DNA of 64,000 nucleotides from Actinomadura hallensis (GCF_006716765.1 NZ_VFPO01000001.1:6386001-6450000), one strand, 5' to 3'; numbered from the stretch's first letter, positions 49,059-57,939 are shown. Numbers and translations are program-made. Notes: generated by a model not told the origin, from the sequence alone.

Positions 49059-49718
49059 TCAGCCCTTGGAGGCGAGGCTCAGCACGTCGGGCGGCAGGTC
49101 CTCGACGCGACCGGTGTCCCATGGGCGGCTCCACCCGCCCGCGTCGAGCACCCGGGTGAGCAGCGCCGCCGTGAACCCCCACACGAGCATGTCGCGGACG
49201 CGGAACGCCGGGCCGAGCCTGACCCCGGACGGGTGCCGCACCATCAGCCGGTTCTCGGGGTCGACCAGCTCCCCGATGGGGACGCGCGCGACCGCCGCGA
49301 CCTCGCCGGGGTGGCCGGGCGCGACCTCCGACGGCTCGCGCCACCATCCGGCGACGGGCGTGACGCGGTGCCTGCTGCGCGACAGGTACAGCTCGGGCAG
49401 CGAGCACAGGACGTCCACGCCGGACGGCTCGACGCCCGCCTCCTCCCACGCCTCGCGCAGCGCGGCCGCGACGGGCCCGTCGTCCTCGGGGTCGATGCGG
49501 CCGCCGGGGAACGCGGGCTGGCCGGCGTGGTTGTTCAGCGTGGCGGCGCGCTCGGTGAGCAGCACGTCGGGGCCGTCCGGTCCCTCGCCGAAAAGGATCA
49601 GGACGGCGGCGGGCCTGGCGCCGGGCTCGGGCCGGAACATCGGCGGCACCGGCATCCGGGGGCCTTCCTCGCGGAACCTGCTGAGCCACGGAGGGCAGTC
49701 GGGGACGTTCTTGGTCAC
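49059..49718 (-). CDS. NUDIX hydrolase (CoA pyrophosphatase-like)
   Basis: 219 aa. NUDIX box FPGGRIDPEDDGPVAAALREAWEEAGVE at the centre, with a preceding LTERAATLNNHAGQPAFPGG that matches CoA pyrophosphatases (NuGxxxxHxGQxxFPGG). It should split CoA or a related dinucleotide. The GTG at 49718 follows GGGACGGAT. It lies at the place of Rv3672c, 190 bp upstream of the marP-like gene on the same strand; the TlpA-type thioredoxin expected between it and nth in mycobacteria is missing. Confidence 0.88.
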   Translation of the reverse strand: MTKNVPDCPPWLSRFREEGPRMPVPPMFRPEPGARPAAVLILFGEGPDGPDVLLTERAATLNNHAGQPAFPGGRIDPEDDGPVAAALREAWEEAGVEPSGVDVLCSLPELYLSRSRHRVTPVAGWWREPSEVAPGHPGEVAAVARVPIGELVDPENRLMVRHPSGVRLGPAFRVRDMLVWGFTAALLTRVLDAGGWSRPWDTGRVEDLPPDVLSLASKG

Positions 49719-49797
49719 ATCCGTCCCAACTTCGCGGTCTCCGTTTTCCTTCCTGCGCCCGGGTCCGCGGGCTTCGTGCCGCACCGCGAGAGCCGCC

Positions 49798-50607
49798 TCA
49801 CGAGAACGGCCCCGGCTTGACGAGCTTGCGCGCGGTCTCCTCGTCGGTCGGGCCCTCACCGAACGACGGGCACAGGTGCGCGAGAGGGCATGCGCCGCAG
49901 GCGGGACGGCGCGCATGGCAGACGCGGCGGCCGTGCCAGATCAGCCTGTGCGACAGCATCGTCCACTCCTTGCGCGGGAACAGCGAGCCGACCTCGTGCT
50001 CGATCTTCACGGGGTCGTCCTCGGTCGTCCACCCGAACCGCCGGGCGAGGCGTCCGAAGTGGGTGTCGACCGTGATTCCCGGGACGTCGAACGCGTTGCC
50101 CAGGACGACGTTGGCCGTCTTGCGCCCGACCCCGGGCAGGGTGACCAGGTCTTCCAGCCGCGCTGGGACCTCGCCATTGAAACGGTCGCGGATCGCGGCG
50201 GACAATCCCATGACCGACTTCGTCTTGGCGCGGAAGAACCCGGTGGGCCTCAGGATGGCCTCGACGTCCTCGGGGTTCGCGGCGGCGAGGTCCTCCGGAG
50301 TGGGGTACTTGGCGAACAGCTCCGGGGTGGTCATGTTCACCCGCATGTCGGTCGTCTGCGCCGACAGGACGGTCGCGACGAGGAGCTGGAAGGGGGTGCC
50401 GAAGTTCAGTTCGCAGTGCGCGTCGGGATAGGTCTCGGCGAGGATCCGGTTCATCCGGCGCGCCCGCCGCACGAGCGCGAGCCGCGTCTCGGGTCTGCGC
50501 CCTCCGCCCGTCCCTCGCCCGCCCTTGGCCCGCTTCTTCGCGGCGCCTTCCTCCGCGGCGCCGCCCGCCGCCGTGCCCCCGGCCTTCGCGGCCGCATTGG
50601 TCGCCAT
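49798..50607 (-). CDS. nth: Endonuclease III
   Basis: 269-aa base excision repair glycosylase/AP lyase for oxidised pyrimidines. The core shows the helix-hairpin-helix with catalytic Lys (LVTLPGVGRKTANVVLG), the catalytic Asp in VDTHFGRLARR and the [4Fe-4S] cluster cysteines C-X6-C-X2-C-X5-C (CHARRPACGACPLAHLC). The first 40 residues are an Ala/Gly/Lys-rich leader, so the true start may lie downstream of 50607. It is the Rv3674c equivalent. Confidence 0.95.
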   Translation of the reverse strand: MATNAAAKAGGTAAGGAAEEGAAKKRAKGGRGTGGGRRPETRLALVRRARRMNRILAETYPDAHCELNFGTPFQLLVATVLSAQTTDMRVNMTTPELFAKYPTPEDLAAANPEDVEAILRPTGFFRAKTKSVMGLSAAIRDRFNGEVPARLEDLVTLPGVGRKTANVVLGNAFDVPGITVDTHFGRLARRFGWTTEDDPVKIEHEVGSLFPRKEWTMLSHRLIWHGRRVCHARRPACGACPLAHLCPSFGEGPTDEETARKLVKPGPFS

Positions 50608-50632
50608 AGCCGCCAGGGTAGAGCCTCTCTTA

Positions 50633-50653
50633 AAAAGACGAGCATGTTCTTTT
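50633..50653. promoter_or_regulatory. AT-rich inverted repeat between nth and SDR genes
   Basis: AAAAGA (50633-50638) and TCTTTT (50648-50653) with a 9-base spacer. It stands out in an otherwise GC-rich region 16 bp before the SDR gene and could be the TetR operator. Confidence 0.4.
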
Positions 50654-50669
50654 GTGTTAGGGTCACCGC

Positions 50670-51551
50670 ATGATCTTCGACTCCTCCCGGTGGACGGCGA
50701 CCCTCGCCGGACGGCGCGTGCTGATCACCGGCGGCGCCCGCGGCATCGGCGCGGCGCTGGCGGCCAGGCTGCACGGGCGCGGCGCGCGGGTCGCGCTCGC
50801 CGGGCTGGAGCCCGACGGGCTCGCCGCCGTCGCCGCGGAGTGCGGCGGAGCCCCCTGGTGGACGTGCGATGTCACCGACCGGGCCAGGGTCGAGGAAGTC
50901 GCGAACAACGCCGCGGATGCGCTCGGCGGCCTGGACGTGGTCGTGGCCAACGCCGGTGTGGCCGCGCAGATGCCGATGATCGGCGGCGACCCGTCCGTCA
51001 TGGACCAGAGCATCCGCGTCAACGTCCTGGGCGCCTACAACACCCTCCGCGCGGCGGGCCCCCACATCAGCCATGAACGCGGCTACGCGTTGGCGGTGGC
51101 GTCCCTGGCGGCGGCCGTGCACGCGCCCCTCCTGGGCGCCTACAGCGCGTCCAAGGCCGCCGTGGAGGCGATGGGCAACACGCTCAGGGCCGAGCTGCGC
51201 CCGTACGGCGCCAAGGCCGGCGTGGCCTACTTCGGCGAGCTCGACACCGACATGACGAGCCGCGGGTTCGGCACCGAGGCCGCCTCAGCCCTCATGAAGG
51301 CGGGCGTGGGCGGCGGTTTCATCTCCCGGGTCGCGCCACTGCACCTGGGGATCGACGCTCTGGAACGCGGGATCGCCCGCCGCTCCAAACGCGTCGTCGC
51401 GCCCTGGTGGGTCGGCGGCGTCCTGCCGGTCAGGATGCTCGCGCAGCCCGTCGTCGACCGGGTCGTCCAGCGCGGGCTGGCCGAGGTCCTCGAGATCGCG
51501 CGCAAGGAGCAGGTGGAGCTGACCACGCCGCAACCGGAGTCTCACCGGTGA
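50670..51551 (+). CDS. Short-chain dehydrogenase/reductase
   Basis: 293 aa. TGGARGIGAALAARL (cofactor), NAG in VVANAGVA, catalytic Ser (AVASLAAAVHAP), YSASK (Tyr and Lys). A long C-terminal extension (residues 210-293) with GVLPVRMLAQPVVDRVVQRGLAEVLE resembles steroid or long-chain SDRs. It is followed by a 4-bp overlapping CMD gene (GTGA) and faces a TetR gene, suggesting a small regulated catabolic or detoxifying unit. The substrate is unknown. Confidence 0.87.
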   Translation: MIFDSSRWTATLAGRRVLITGGARGIGAALAARLHGRGARVALAGLEPDGLAAVAAECGGAPWWTCDVTDRARVEEVANNAADALGGLDVVVANAGVAAQMPMIGGDPSVMDQSIRVNVLGAYNTLRAAGPHISHERGYALAVASLAAAVHAPLLGAYSASKAAVEAMGNTLRAELRPYGAKAGVAYFGELDTDMTSRGFGTEAASALMKAGVGGGFISRVAPLHLGIDALERGIARRSKRVVAPWWVGGVLPVRMLAQPVVDRVVQRGLAEVLEIARKEQVELTTPQPESHR

Positions 51552-52090
51552 CGGCCCCCCGCGCCACGCCCGGCACGCTCCGCGACGTCGGGGTGGTGAA
51601 CTGGGCGGCCTGCTGGATCGCCGGGCGGGCCGCCGGCACCGGGCCGCCGAACCTGTTCCTGACCCTGGCGCGCCGGCGCGGCCTCTTCCGCGGCTGGCTG
51701 TGGTTCGCCGGGCGCCTCATGCCGGGCGGGACGCTGCCGCGCCGCGAGACCGAACTGGTCATCCTCCGCGTCGCCCACCTGCGCGACTGCCGCTACGAGT
51801 TCGACCACCACGTCCGCCTCGGGCGCCGCGCCGGCGTCCGTGAGAGCGACGTCGAGCGCGTCAAGGAGGGGCCCGGCGCGGACGGATGGAGCCCGCGCGA
51901 ACGGGCCGTCCTCACCGCCGTCGACCAGCTCCACCACGACCGGGACATCGACGACGAGGCCTGGACTCGGCTGCGCACCCACCTCACCGAGGCCCAGTGC
52001 GTCGAGCTGACGATGCTCGTCGGCCACTACGAGATGCTCGCCACCGCCATCACCGCCCTGCGCGTCGAACCCGACCGGCCGCGCCGCTGA
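51548..52090 (+). CDS. Carboxymuconolactone decarboxylase (AhpD-like) family protein
   Basis: 180 aa. The CMD core reads PRRETELVILRVAHLRDCRYEFDHHVRLGRRAGV: one Cys, the Glu and the His-His pair of peroxidase/decarboxylase CMD proteins, but only one of the two Cys of AhpD. A helical C-terminus follows (TEAQCVELTMLVGHYEMLATAITALRVE). The GTG start overlaps the SDR stop. It may be a decarboxylase or a redox partner of the SDR. The exact chemistry is unknown. Confidence 0.85.
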   Translation: MTAPRATPGTLRDVGVVNWAACWIAGRAAGTGPPNLFLTLARRRGLFRGWLWFAGRLMPGGTLPRRETELVILRVAHLRDCRYEFDHHVRLGRRAGVRESDVERVKEGPGADGWSPRERAVLTAVDQLHHDRDIDDEAWTRLRTHLTEAQCVELTMLVGHYEMLATAITALRVEPDRPRR

Positions 52091-52151
52091 CCCCGCGACC
52101 GGCCCGCAACCGCCCCGTACCGACCCCCGCACCGACCGCGCCGCCCGGCGG

Positions 52152-52778
52152 TCAGTTCTCGAGGACGCCCGACTCCAGGAGCAGGCGGACGTGCTCGATC
52201 ACCGGCGGCCCGACCGCGCGCAGCGCCGCCATGTCGCCCGCCGCGACCGCCGGGGTCACCATCGCGCCCACCGCCGACACGATCATCTGGCAGGCGAACG
52301 CGGCCTTCTCGCCCCGCAGCCCCATCAGGCCGACCAGGGCGGCGGCCAGCTCCTGCTGGATCTCCGAACGCCGCCGCACCGCCTCCGGGCCGGCCGCGTA
52401 CACCTCCACGAGGAACAGCCGCGCGTACCCCGGTTCGGACGCCAGCGCCTCCAGGTAGGCGTCGAACGCCCTCTCGAAGCGGGCCAGCGGGTCGCCGCCG
52501 CCCTCCGCGGCCCCCTCCAGCCGGTGGCGCAGCAGCGCGCTGGCCTTGTCGAACGCCGCCATGAAGCAGTCGAGCTTGGACGAGAACACCCCGTAGAAGC
52601 TCTGCCGGGACACCCTGGCCCGCTTCAGGACGTCCTCGACGGACGTCCCCACGTAGCCGTTCTCCGCCATCGCCGCGGCCATGGCCGCGCAGAGGCGGTC
52701 GCGGTGCAGCCGCTCGACCTCCCTGCGGGACAGCGCGTGACGCCCCCGGGGAAGCCTGCGCGGAGAGGTCTGGGTCAC
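52152..52778 (-). CDS. TetR-family transcriptional regulator
   Basis: 208 aa. N-terminal helix-turn-helix at about 20-68 (HRDRLCAAMAAAMAENGYVGTSVEDVLKRARVSRQSFYGVFSSKLDCF) and a variable all-helical ligand domain. The GTG at 52778 is the start. It is convergent with the SDR-CMD pair and divergent from crp. It probably represses the SDR-CMD genes by the AT-rich operator at 50633, which is inference. Confidence 0.87.
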   Translation of the reverse strand: MTQTSPRRLPRGRHALSRREVERLHRDRLCAAMAAAMAENGYVGTSVEDVLKRARVSRQSFYGVFSSKLDCFMAAFDKASALLRHRLEGAAEGGGDPLARFERAFDAYLEALASEPGYARLFLVEVYAAGPEAVRRRSEIQQELAAALVGLMGLRGEKAAFACQMIVSAVGAMVTPAVAAGDMAALRAVGPPVIEHVRLLLESGVLEN

Positions 52779-52961
52779 CCGATCAGGTTAGGCCACCTCC
52801 GCCGCCCCTCCGAGAGCGTCCGGTTCGCGTGGATGAGACCGGTGTGATGGCATTCACCGCACGGTCCGTACACTGGGCGAACGGGACCGCGGCGCCCCGG
52901 TCGACCGGATCAGCCCGGTCCCGCGTTTCGGCGCGCCGTGACCCTGCCTTCACGTACGCGG

Positions 52962-52977
52962 TGGGACGTACGTCACA
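52962..52977. promoter_or_regulatory. Candidate Crp autoregulatory site
   Basis: TGGGACGTACGTCACA matches TGTGA-N6-TCACA at 9 of 10 fixed positions and is nearly self-complementary (centre GACGTACGTC is a perfect palindrome). It ends 31 bp before the crp start. Confidence 0.6.
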
Positions 52978-53008
52978 CTATGCATGTAGGTGTTCGAGGA
53001 GGAGAAGC

Positions 53009-53695
53009 GTGACCGATCGCGACGTGGACGTTCTGAGCAGAGCCCCGCTCTTCGAAGCCCTCGACGAGCAGGGCTCCAAGGCGCTGCGCGCCAACGTGAC
53101 CGAGGTGCGCCTCGCCCGCGGTCAGACGCTGTTCAACGAGGGCGAGACCGGTGACCGGCTCTACGTCGTCCTCGAAGGGAAGATCAAGCTGACCCGGACG
53201 GCGCCCGACGGCCGGGAGAACCTGCTGAGCGTCCTCGGTCCCAGCGAGATGTTCGGCGAGCTGTCGCTGTTCGATCCGCGTCCGCGGACCGCCAGCGCGA
53301 TCGCGGTCACCGAGGTCCGGCTCGCCGGTCTCGGCCACAACGACCTGCGGCCCTGGCTGACCGGGCACCCCGAGGTGGCCGTCCAGCTGCTCCGGGCGCT
53401 CGCGCAGCGCCTGCGCAAGACCAACGACGTCATGGCCGACCTGGTGTTCACCGACGTCCCCGGACGCGTCGCGAAGGCGCTGCTCGACCTCGCGGAGCGG
53501 TTCGGCCAGCCGTCCGAGGCGGGCCTGCACGTCCACCACGACCTCACCCAGGAGGAACTGGCGCAGCTCGTCGGCGCGTCCCGCGAGACGGTCAACAAGG
53601 CGCTCGCCGACTTCGCCCAGCGCAACTGGCTGCGGATAGAGGCCCGCGCCGTCGTGATCCTCGACATCGAGCGGCTGCGCAAGCGCTCGAAGTAG
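53009..53695 (+). CDS. crp: cAMP receptor protein-type regulator
   Basis: 228-aa Crp/Fnr-family regulator. N-terminal cyclic-nucleotide barrel with LFNEGETGDRLYVVLEGKIKL and MFGELSLFDPRPRTASAIAV, the dimer helix (NDLRPWLTGHPEVAVQLLRALAQRLRKTND) and a C-terminal winged helix (LTQEELAQLVGASRETVNKALADFAQRNWLRIE). The place corresponds to Rv3676/SCO3571. GAGGAGGAG precedes the GTG. Its own promoter carries a Crp-like site, so autoregulation is likely. Confidence 0.94.
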   Translation: MTDRDVDVLSRAPLFEALDEQGSKALRANVTEVRLARGQTLFNEGETGDRLYVVLEGKIKLTRTAPDGRENLLSVLGPSEMFGELSLFDPRPRTASAIAVTEVRLAGLGHNDLRPWLTGHPEVAVQLLRALAQRLRKTNDVMADLVFTDVPGRVAKALLDLAERFGQPSEAGLHVHHDLTQEELAQLVGASRETVNKALADFAQRNWLRIEARAVVILDIERLRKRSK

Positions 53696-53724
53696 CCCAC
53701 GGCCCGCGCGCCGTCCGGACGGCT

Positions 53725-53752
53725 CGCTCCGCCCTTCGCGGAGCGGGCGTTT
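53725..53752 (+). terminator. crp terminator
   Basis: CGCTCCGC (53725-53732) pairs with GCGGAGCG (53738-53745) around a 5-base loop and is followed by GGCGTTT, 30 bp after the crp stop. Confidence 0.6.
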
Positions 53753-53796
53753 CAGCATGTCACCTGGCCGCTCCGCGAGTCGCGCCCCACGACGGC

Positions 53797-54579
53797 TCAG
53801 CGGCCGTTCAGGTAGTCGAGCTGGGCCTGGACCGACTGCTCGGCCGCGGGCCAGAGGGACTTGTCGACGTCGGCGTAGACGCGTTCGACGACCTCCCGCG
53901 CGGTGCGCGCGCCCGCGGCGACCGCCGCCTCCACCTGCGCGAGACGCTCCCGGCGGTGGTCGAGGTAGTAGTCGAGGGCGGCGATCGGGTCGTCGAGCTT
54001 GGGCCCGTGGCCGGGGAGGATGGTGGCGGCCTCGGTGTCCGCGGCGAACTTGCGGAGCCGTTCGAGGGAGCTGAGGTAGTCGCCCAGCTTGCCCTCCAGC
54101 ACGGTCGTCCCGTACCCGAGGACGGTGTCGCCCGTGAGGACGGCGCCGTCCGCCGGGAGCCAGAAGGTCAGCGAGTCGTGGCTGTGGCCGGGGGTCTCCA
54201 TGATCCGGAGCTCCAGGCCGCCGGTGGTGACGACGTCGCCCTCGGAGAGGCCTTCGTCGCCCAGGCGGTGACGGGGGTCCAGCGCCCGGACCTTCACCTT
54301 GCCGCCCGCCATCCCGGCCAGCTTCCCGGCCCCCGCGGAGTGGTCGGGGTGGCCGTGGGTGAGCAGGATGAGACCGATGCGGCGTCCCTGGGCCTCCACG
54401 GTGTCCAGGACGCGCTTGAGATGCTTGGCGTCCTTGGGCCCGGGGTCGACGATGACGGCCTCGTCGGCGTCGGGCTCCGCGATCACCCAGGTGTTGGTGC
54501 CGTCGAGCGTCATGGCGGACGGGTTCTCAGCAAGTACGCAGAGCGCCCTTTCGGTACCCATCCCGTCGATCTCGGTCAT
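53797..54579 (-). CDS. Metallo-beta-lactamase-fold hydrolase
   Basis: 260 aa. The zinc motif HGHPDHSAGAGKLAG (HxHxDH), His in METPGHSHDSL, Asp in LTGDTVLG and His in ILPGHGPKL are complete, so two metals can bind. The start LAENPSAMTLDGTNTWVI is typical of the Rv3677c/LACTB2-type group, presumed thioester or nucleic-acid hydrolases. The ATG at 54579 gives the family length; the frame is open to 54699. It is 127 bp from the NUDIX gene upstream and convergent with crp. Confidence 0.9.
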   Translation of the reverse strand: MTEIDGMGTERALCVLAENPSAMTLDGTNTWVIAEPDADEAVIVDPGPKDAKHLKRVLDTVEAQGRRIGLILLTHGHPDHSAGAGKLAGMAGGKVKVRALDPRHRLGDEGLSEGDVVTTGGLELRIMETPGHSHDSLTFWLPADGAVLTGDTVLGYGTTVLEGKLGDYLSSLERLRKFAADTEAATILPGHGPKLDDPIAALDYYLDHRRERLAQVEAAVAAGARTAREVVERVYADVDKSLWPAAEQSVQAQLDYLNGR

Positions 54580-54706
54580 ATCCCCCATCCTGCCTGAGGC
54601 CCGATCCGGGTGACGGACCGGGTTCCAGCCGAGCCGCTCGAGCCGGCGCAGCGCCGACGTGCCCGCCAGCCGCCACATGAGCGCCCTGCCACCGCGCACC
54701 GCGCGC

Positions 54707-55600
54707 TCACCAGCCCGCGTAGTGGCGCTTCATCGACTCCGGCATCACCAGGTACGCGTCGCCGTCGACGATCTCCGCCGTGGGCTCGTGGACGACGATC
54801 TCGCGGCGCGCCGCCAGCACGTCCGCGACCGTGTCGTACTCGGCGAGCTCCGCCAGCGTCGCGATCGTCGGCGGCAGCATCATCCACTCGCCGGCCATCG
54901 CCCGCTCCGCGGCCTCCGCCGGACGCACCCACGCCACCCGGTCCGCCTCCGTGCTGACGTCCCGGGCCCGCTGCCCCTCCGGGATCCCGGCGACGAAGAA
55001 ACGGGTGTCGTACCGCTTCGGCTCGATCTTCGGGGTGATCCAGTGCGCCCAGGGGCGCAGCAGGTCCGAGCGCAGCACGAGACCGCGGCGCTCCAGGAAC
55101 TCGCCGAACGACAGCGAGCGGTCGAGCAGCGCCTGCCGGTCGGCCTCCCAGTCGTCGCCGCGGGTGTCGTCCACCACCGAACCGCCGGTCGGGCCCGCCA
55201 GCAGGACGAGGGTCTCCTCGAACGTCTCCCGGACGGCCGCGCACACCAGCTCGCAGGCGAGCGTCTCGTCGGCCTTGAGCTCCGCTCCCCATTCGGCCGG
55301 CGACGGACCGGCCCACGCCACCTTCGCCTCCGCGTCGCGCGGGTCGACCGCGCCGCCAGGGAACACGTACGCGCCGGGAGCGAACGCCATCGAACGGACG
55401 CGGCGCAGCAGGAACGCCTGCAGCCCGTGCTTGTCGTGGTCGCGGAGCACGACGACCGTGGCCGCGTCACGCGCCGGGACGGGCTCGGCACGGCCGGCGA
55501 GGATGTCCTCGACCCGCTCCCGGAACTCCTCCGGCAGCTTCAGCCCGTTCACCATCGCCGCCCCGTCCTCCAGCCGCAGTTCTTCCCCATGGCGGCCCAT
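54707..55600 (-). CDS. NUDIX hydrolase (large actinobacterial type)
   Basis: 297 aa. N-terminal GLKLPEEFRERVEDILAGR, then VFPGGAVDPRDAEA and the NUDIX-like ELVCAAVRETFEETLVLL, where the box is interrupted by a 35-residue insert (AEAKVAWAGPSPAEWGAELKADETL). This split box is usual for the group. C-terminal YLVMPESMKRHYAGW. The ATG at 55600 lacks a ribosome site; an in-frame ATG at 55555 (MVNGLKL) is an alternative. Substrate unknown. It lies between the MBL-fold and RidA genes. Confidence 0.82.
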   Translation of the reverse strand: MGRHGEELRLEDGAAMVNGLKLPEEFRERVEDILAGRAEPVPARDAATVVVLRDHDKHGLQAFLLRRVRSMAFAPGAYVFPGGAVDPRDAEAKVAWAGPSPAEWGAELKADETLACELVCAAVRETFEETLVLLAGPTGGSVVDDTRGDDWEADRQALLDRSLSFGEFLERRGLVLRSDLLRPWAHWITPKIEPKRYDTRFFVAGIPEGQRARDVSTEADRVAWVRPAEAAERAMAGEWMMLPPTIATLAELAEYDTVADVLAARREIVVHEPTAEIVDGDAYLVMPESMKRHYAGW

Positions 55601-55706
55601 TCGGACATACCGAACGTCATTCCGTCAAGACCCCGCAACTCAACGGTACCGTCGCGGCACCTTCATGAGCCCGGGCGCGCGGGGGGCCGGGGGACGGTTC
55701 GGCGCC

Positions 55707-56168
55707 TCAGGAGATCTCGGCGATCAGTTCGACCTCGACGGGGACGTCGCGCGGCAGGACGGCGACGCCGACGGCGCTGCGGGCGTGCCTGCCGGCGTCC
55801 CCGAAGACCTCCACCAGCAGGTCGCTCGCCCCGTTCACCACCGCGGGCTGGCCGTGGAAGTCCGGTGCGCTGGCGACGAACCCGACGACCTTGACGATCC
55901 GGACCACGCGGGACAGCTCGCCCACCTCGGCCTTCAGCGCCGCGACCGCGTTCAGCGCGCAGATCCGCGCCTGCCGGGTCGCCTCCTCCGGGTCGACCTC
56001 GGCGCCCACCTTCCCGGTGACGCCCAGCTCCCCCTTCACCAGCGGGATCTGACCCGCCGTGTAGACCAGCGATCCCGTCCGCACCGCGGGGACGTAGGAC
56101 GCCACCGGCGCGACGACCTCCGGCAGCTCGATCCCCAGCTCGCGCATCCGCTCTTCGGGCGTGCTCAT
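55707..56168 (-). CDS. RidA/YjgF-family enamine deaminase
   Basis: 153 aa. VRTGSLVYTAGQIPLVKGEL, a conserved Arg (QARICALNAVAALKAEVG), and PRDVPVEVELIAEIS with the Arg-Val-Pro-Glu-like C-terminal motif. RidA proteins hydrolyse reactive enamine/imine intermediates from amino-acid metabolism. This is the longer actinobacterial form (Rv3678c place). GAGGAGGAG precedes the ATG at 56168. The DUF4177 gene is 47 bp upstream on the same strand. Confidence 0.9.
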   Translation of the reverse strand: MSTPEERMRELGIELPEVVAPVASYVPAVRTGSLVYTAGQIPLVKGELGVTGKVGAEVDPEEATRQARICALNAVAALKAEVGELSRVVRIVKVVGFVASAPDFHGQPAVVNGASDLLVEVFGDAGRHARSAVGVAVLPRDVPVEVELIAEIS

Positions 56169-56215
56169 CGCCACTCCTCCTCGTCGAGGGGCTGCTGATC
56201 GGTCCAGGACGCCGG

Positions 56216-56374
56216 TCAGGACTGCACTTCGCGCTTGAAGTAGGCCACGAGGTTCTCCGGGTTCGGCCCCGGCAGGACGGTGACGAGCTCCCACCCGTCC
56301 TGGCCCCAGTTGTCGAGGATCTGCTTGGTCGCGTGCACCAGCAGCGGAACGGTCGCGTACTCCCACTTCTTCAT
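56216..56374 (-). CDS. DUF4177 small protein
   Basis: A 52-aa protein read directly on the minus strand: MKKWEYATVPLLVHATKQIL, then DNWGQDGWELVTVLPGPNPENLVAYFKREVQS. WEY...GxxGWELV and FKRE are the DUF4177 marks. A GAGG lies two bases before the ATG. It is the Rv3678A equivalent and probably co-transcribed with RidA. Function unknown. Confidence 0.88.
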   Translation of the reverse strand: MKKWEYATVPLLVHATKQILDNWGQDGWELVTVLPGPNPENLVAYFKREVQS

Positions 56375-56503
56375 GGCCTCACCCTAGCGACAGGCGCGCG
56401 CCCGCGTCCCCGTGGAATCGCCGTTCCGGAGACCGCCGCCGGTAAGGGCTCGGGGAGGCCCGCCGGGCCACGCCCGGACGAGCCTCCCGCGCGGGCCCGC
56501 GCC

Positions 56504-57706
56504 TCAGTACCGAGGCGGCTGCCCGCCGCCCTGAGGCCATCCCTCGCCCGGCTGCGCACCGCTCTGGGGCCGGCCGCTCTGGGGCGGGCCGCTCTGGGGC
56601 GGGCCGCTCTGGGGCGGGCCACCGGCTTGGGCGCCGCCGGGGTGCGCACCTCCCGGGGTCTCGCCGCCGGGCTGGGCGCCGCCGGGCTGGGCGCCGCCCG
56701 GGATGCCGCGCGGGCCGCCCTCCGGCGGTCCCGCGACCTCCTGCGACGACTGCGCCTCCTCCTTCTTCGGCTCGTCCAGCCCGATGACGGGCGGGACGTC
56801 CTCCGGGCCCGCCAGCGTCGTCGACTCCGCCGCCTTCGCCAGCTCCTCCTCGGCCTTGGCGAGCCGCTCGCCGAGCGCGAGCCTCTCCTTCTCGCCCTCG
56901 CCCTCGTCGGCCGGCCGCGCGCTGCCCGCCGCGCGGTCGAAGAACCGCAGGATCTCCACCGGCATCGGCATGATCAGCGTGCTGTTCTTCTCGGCGGAGA
57001 CCTCCACGACCGTCTGCAGCAGCCGCAGCTGGAGCGCCGCCGGGTCCTGCGACATGATCTCCGCGGCGGCGGCGAGCCGCTTGGACGCCTGGAACTCGCC
57101 GTCCGCGGTGATGATGCGGGCGCGCCGCTCGCGCTCCGCCTCCGCCTGCCGGGCCATCGAGCGCTTCATGCCCTCCGGCAGCGAGACGTCCTTGATCTCG
57201 ACCCGCTCGATCAGCACGCCCCAGGGCCCCTCGGTGATCTCGTCGATGATCTCCCGGAGCTGGGCGTTGATCTTCGCGCGCTCGCCGAGCAGCTCCTGCA
57301 TGTCGGACTGCCCGATGACCGAGCGCAGCGACGTCTGCGACACCTGCGAGACCGCGTAGCCGTAGTGCTGGACGTTCACGATCGCCTTCACCGGGTCGAT
57401 CACCCGGAAGTACACGACGGCGTCGACGCGGACGCTCACGTTGTCCTGGGTGATGCCGTCCTGCGCCGGGACGTCCAGCGTGATCGTCTGCCGGCTGACC
57501 TTCTGCATCCGCTCCAGGATCGGAATGATCGCCGTCAGGCCCGGCCCGCGCACGGCGCCCGGACGCAACTGGCCGCCCCGCTGCACCTTGCCGAGCCGGA
57601 ACACGATCCCGTGCTCGAACTGCTGCACGACGCGGATCGACGACATCAGGAACAGTCCTGCGACGCCGAGGACGACGAGCAGGACGATGATCACTAGTCC
57701 TTCCAT
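56504..57706 (-). CDS. Slipin / SPFH-domain membrane protein with Pro/Gly/Gln-rich tail
   Basis: 400 aa. One N-terminal membrane helix (LVIIVLLVVLGVAGLFLM), then the SPFH/stomatin domain (VVQQFEHGIVFRLGKVQRG...GPGLTAIIPILERMQKVSRQTITLDVPAQDGITQDNVSVRVDAVVYFRV), a coiled region (AEAERERRARIITADGEFQASKRL) and a long disordered tail with repeats of GGAQPGG and PPQSG. It would scaffold a membrane microdomain. AAAGG is 8 bases before the ATG at 57706; GTG codons at 57709 and 57715 are alternatives. It is divergent from the ArsA-like pair. Confidence 0.9.
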   Translation of the reverse strand: MEGLVIIVLLVVLGVAGLFLMSSIRVVQQFEHGIVFRLGKVQRGGQLRPGAVRGPGLTAIIPILERMQKVSRQTITLDVPAQDGITQDNVSVRVDAVVYFRVIDPVKAIVNVQHYGYAVSQVSQTSLRSVIGQSDMQELLGERAKINAQLREIIDEITEGPWGVLIERVEIKDVSLPEGMKRSMARQAEAERERRARIITADGEFQASKRLAAAAEIMSQDPAALQLRLLQTVVEVSAEKNSTLIMPMPVEILRFFDRAAGSARPADEGEGEKERLALGERLAKAEEELAKAAESTTLAGPEDVPPVIGLDEPKKEEAQSSQEVAGPPEGGPRGIPGGAQPGGAQPGGETPGGAHPGGAQAGGPPQSGPPQSGPPQSGRPQSGAQPGEGWPQGGGQPPRY

Positions 57707-57939
57707 CACGGGCACCTTTCTGTCGTGGACGGCGGGGGACGGGCCCGAAGCGCCCCCGGTGCCCCGGCAGGACCGCGGAAACCCGGGTTACTCCAGGTGA
57801 CCGGCCACGACCGGTGCACGTTTCCCAGCTAACCCTGCGGGCAGGCCGGTGTACAACGTCCGCCGATGATCTCCATTGACCGGAAACCGTGTCAGGGATC
57901 ACTTGCATGAGGGCGGGCGCGCTCGGAAGTGTTTGACGA

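Noticed and set aside
50633..50653. LexA box in the nth-SDR gap
   Set aside because: The AT-rich repeat does not contain GAAC-N4-GTTC; TetR-type is the better reading.
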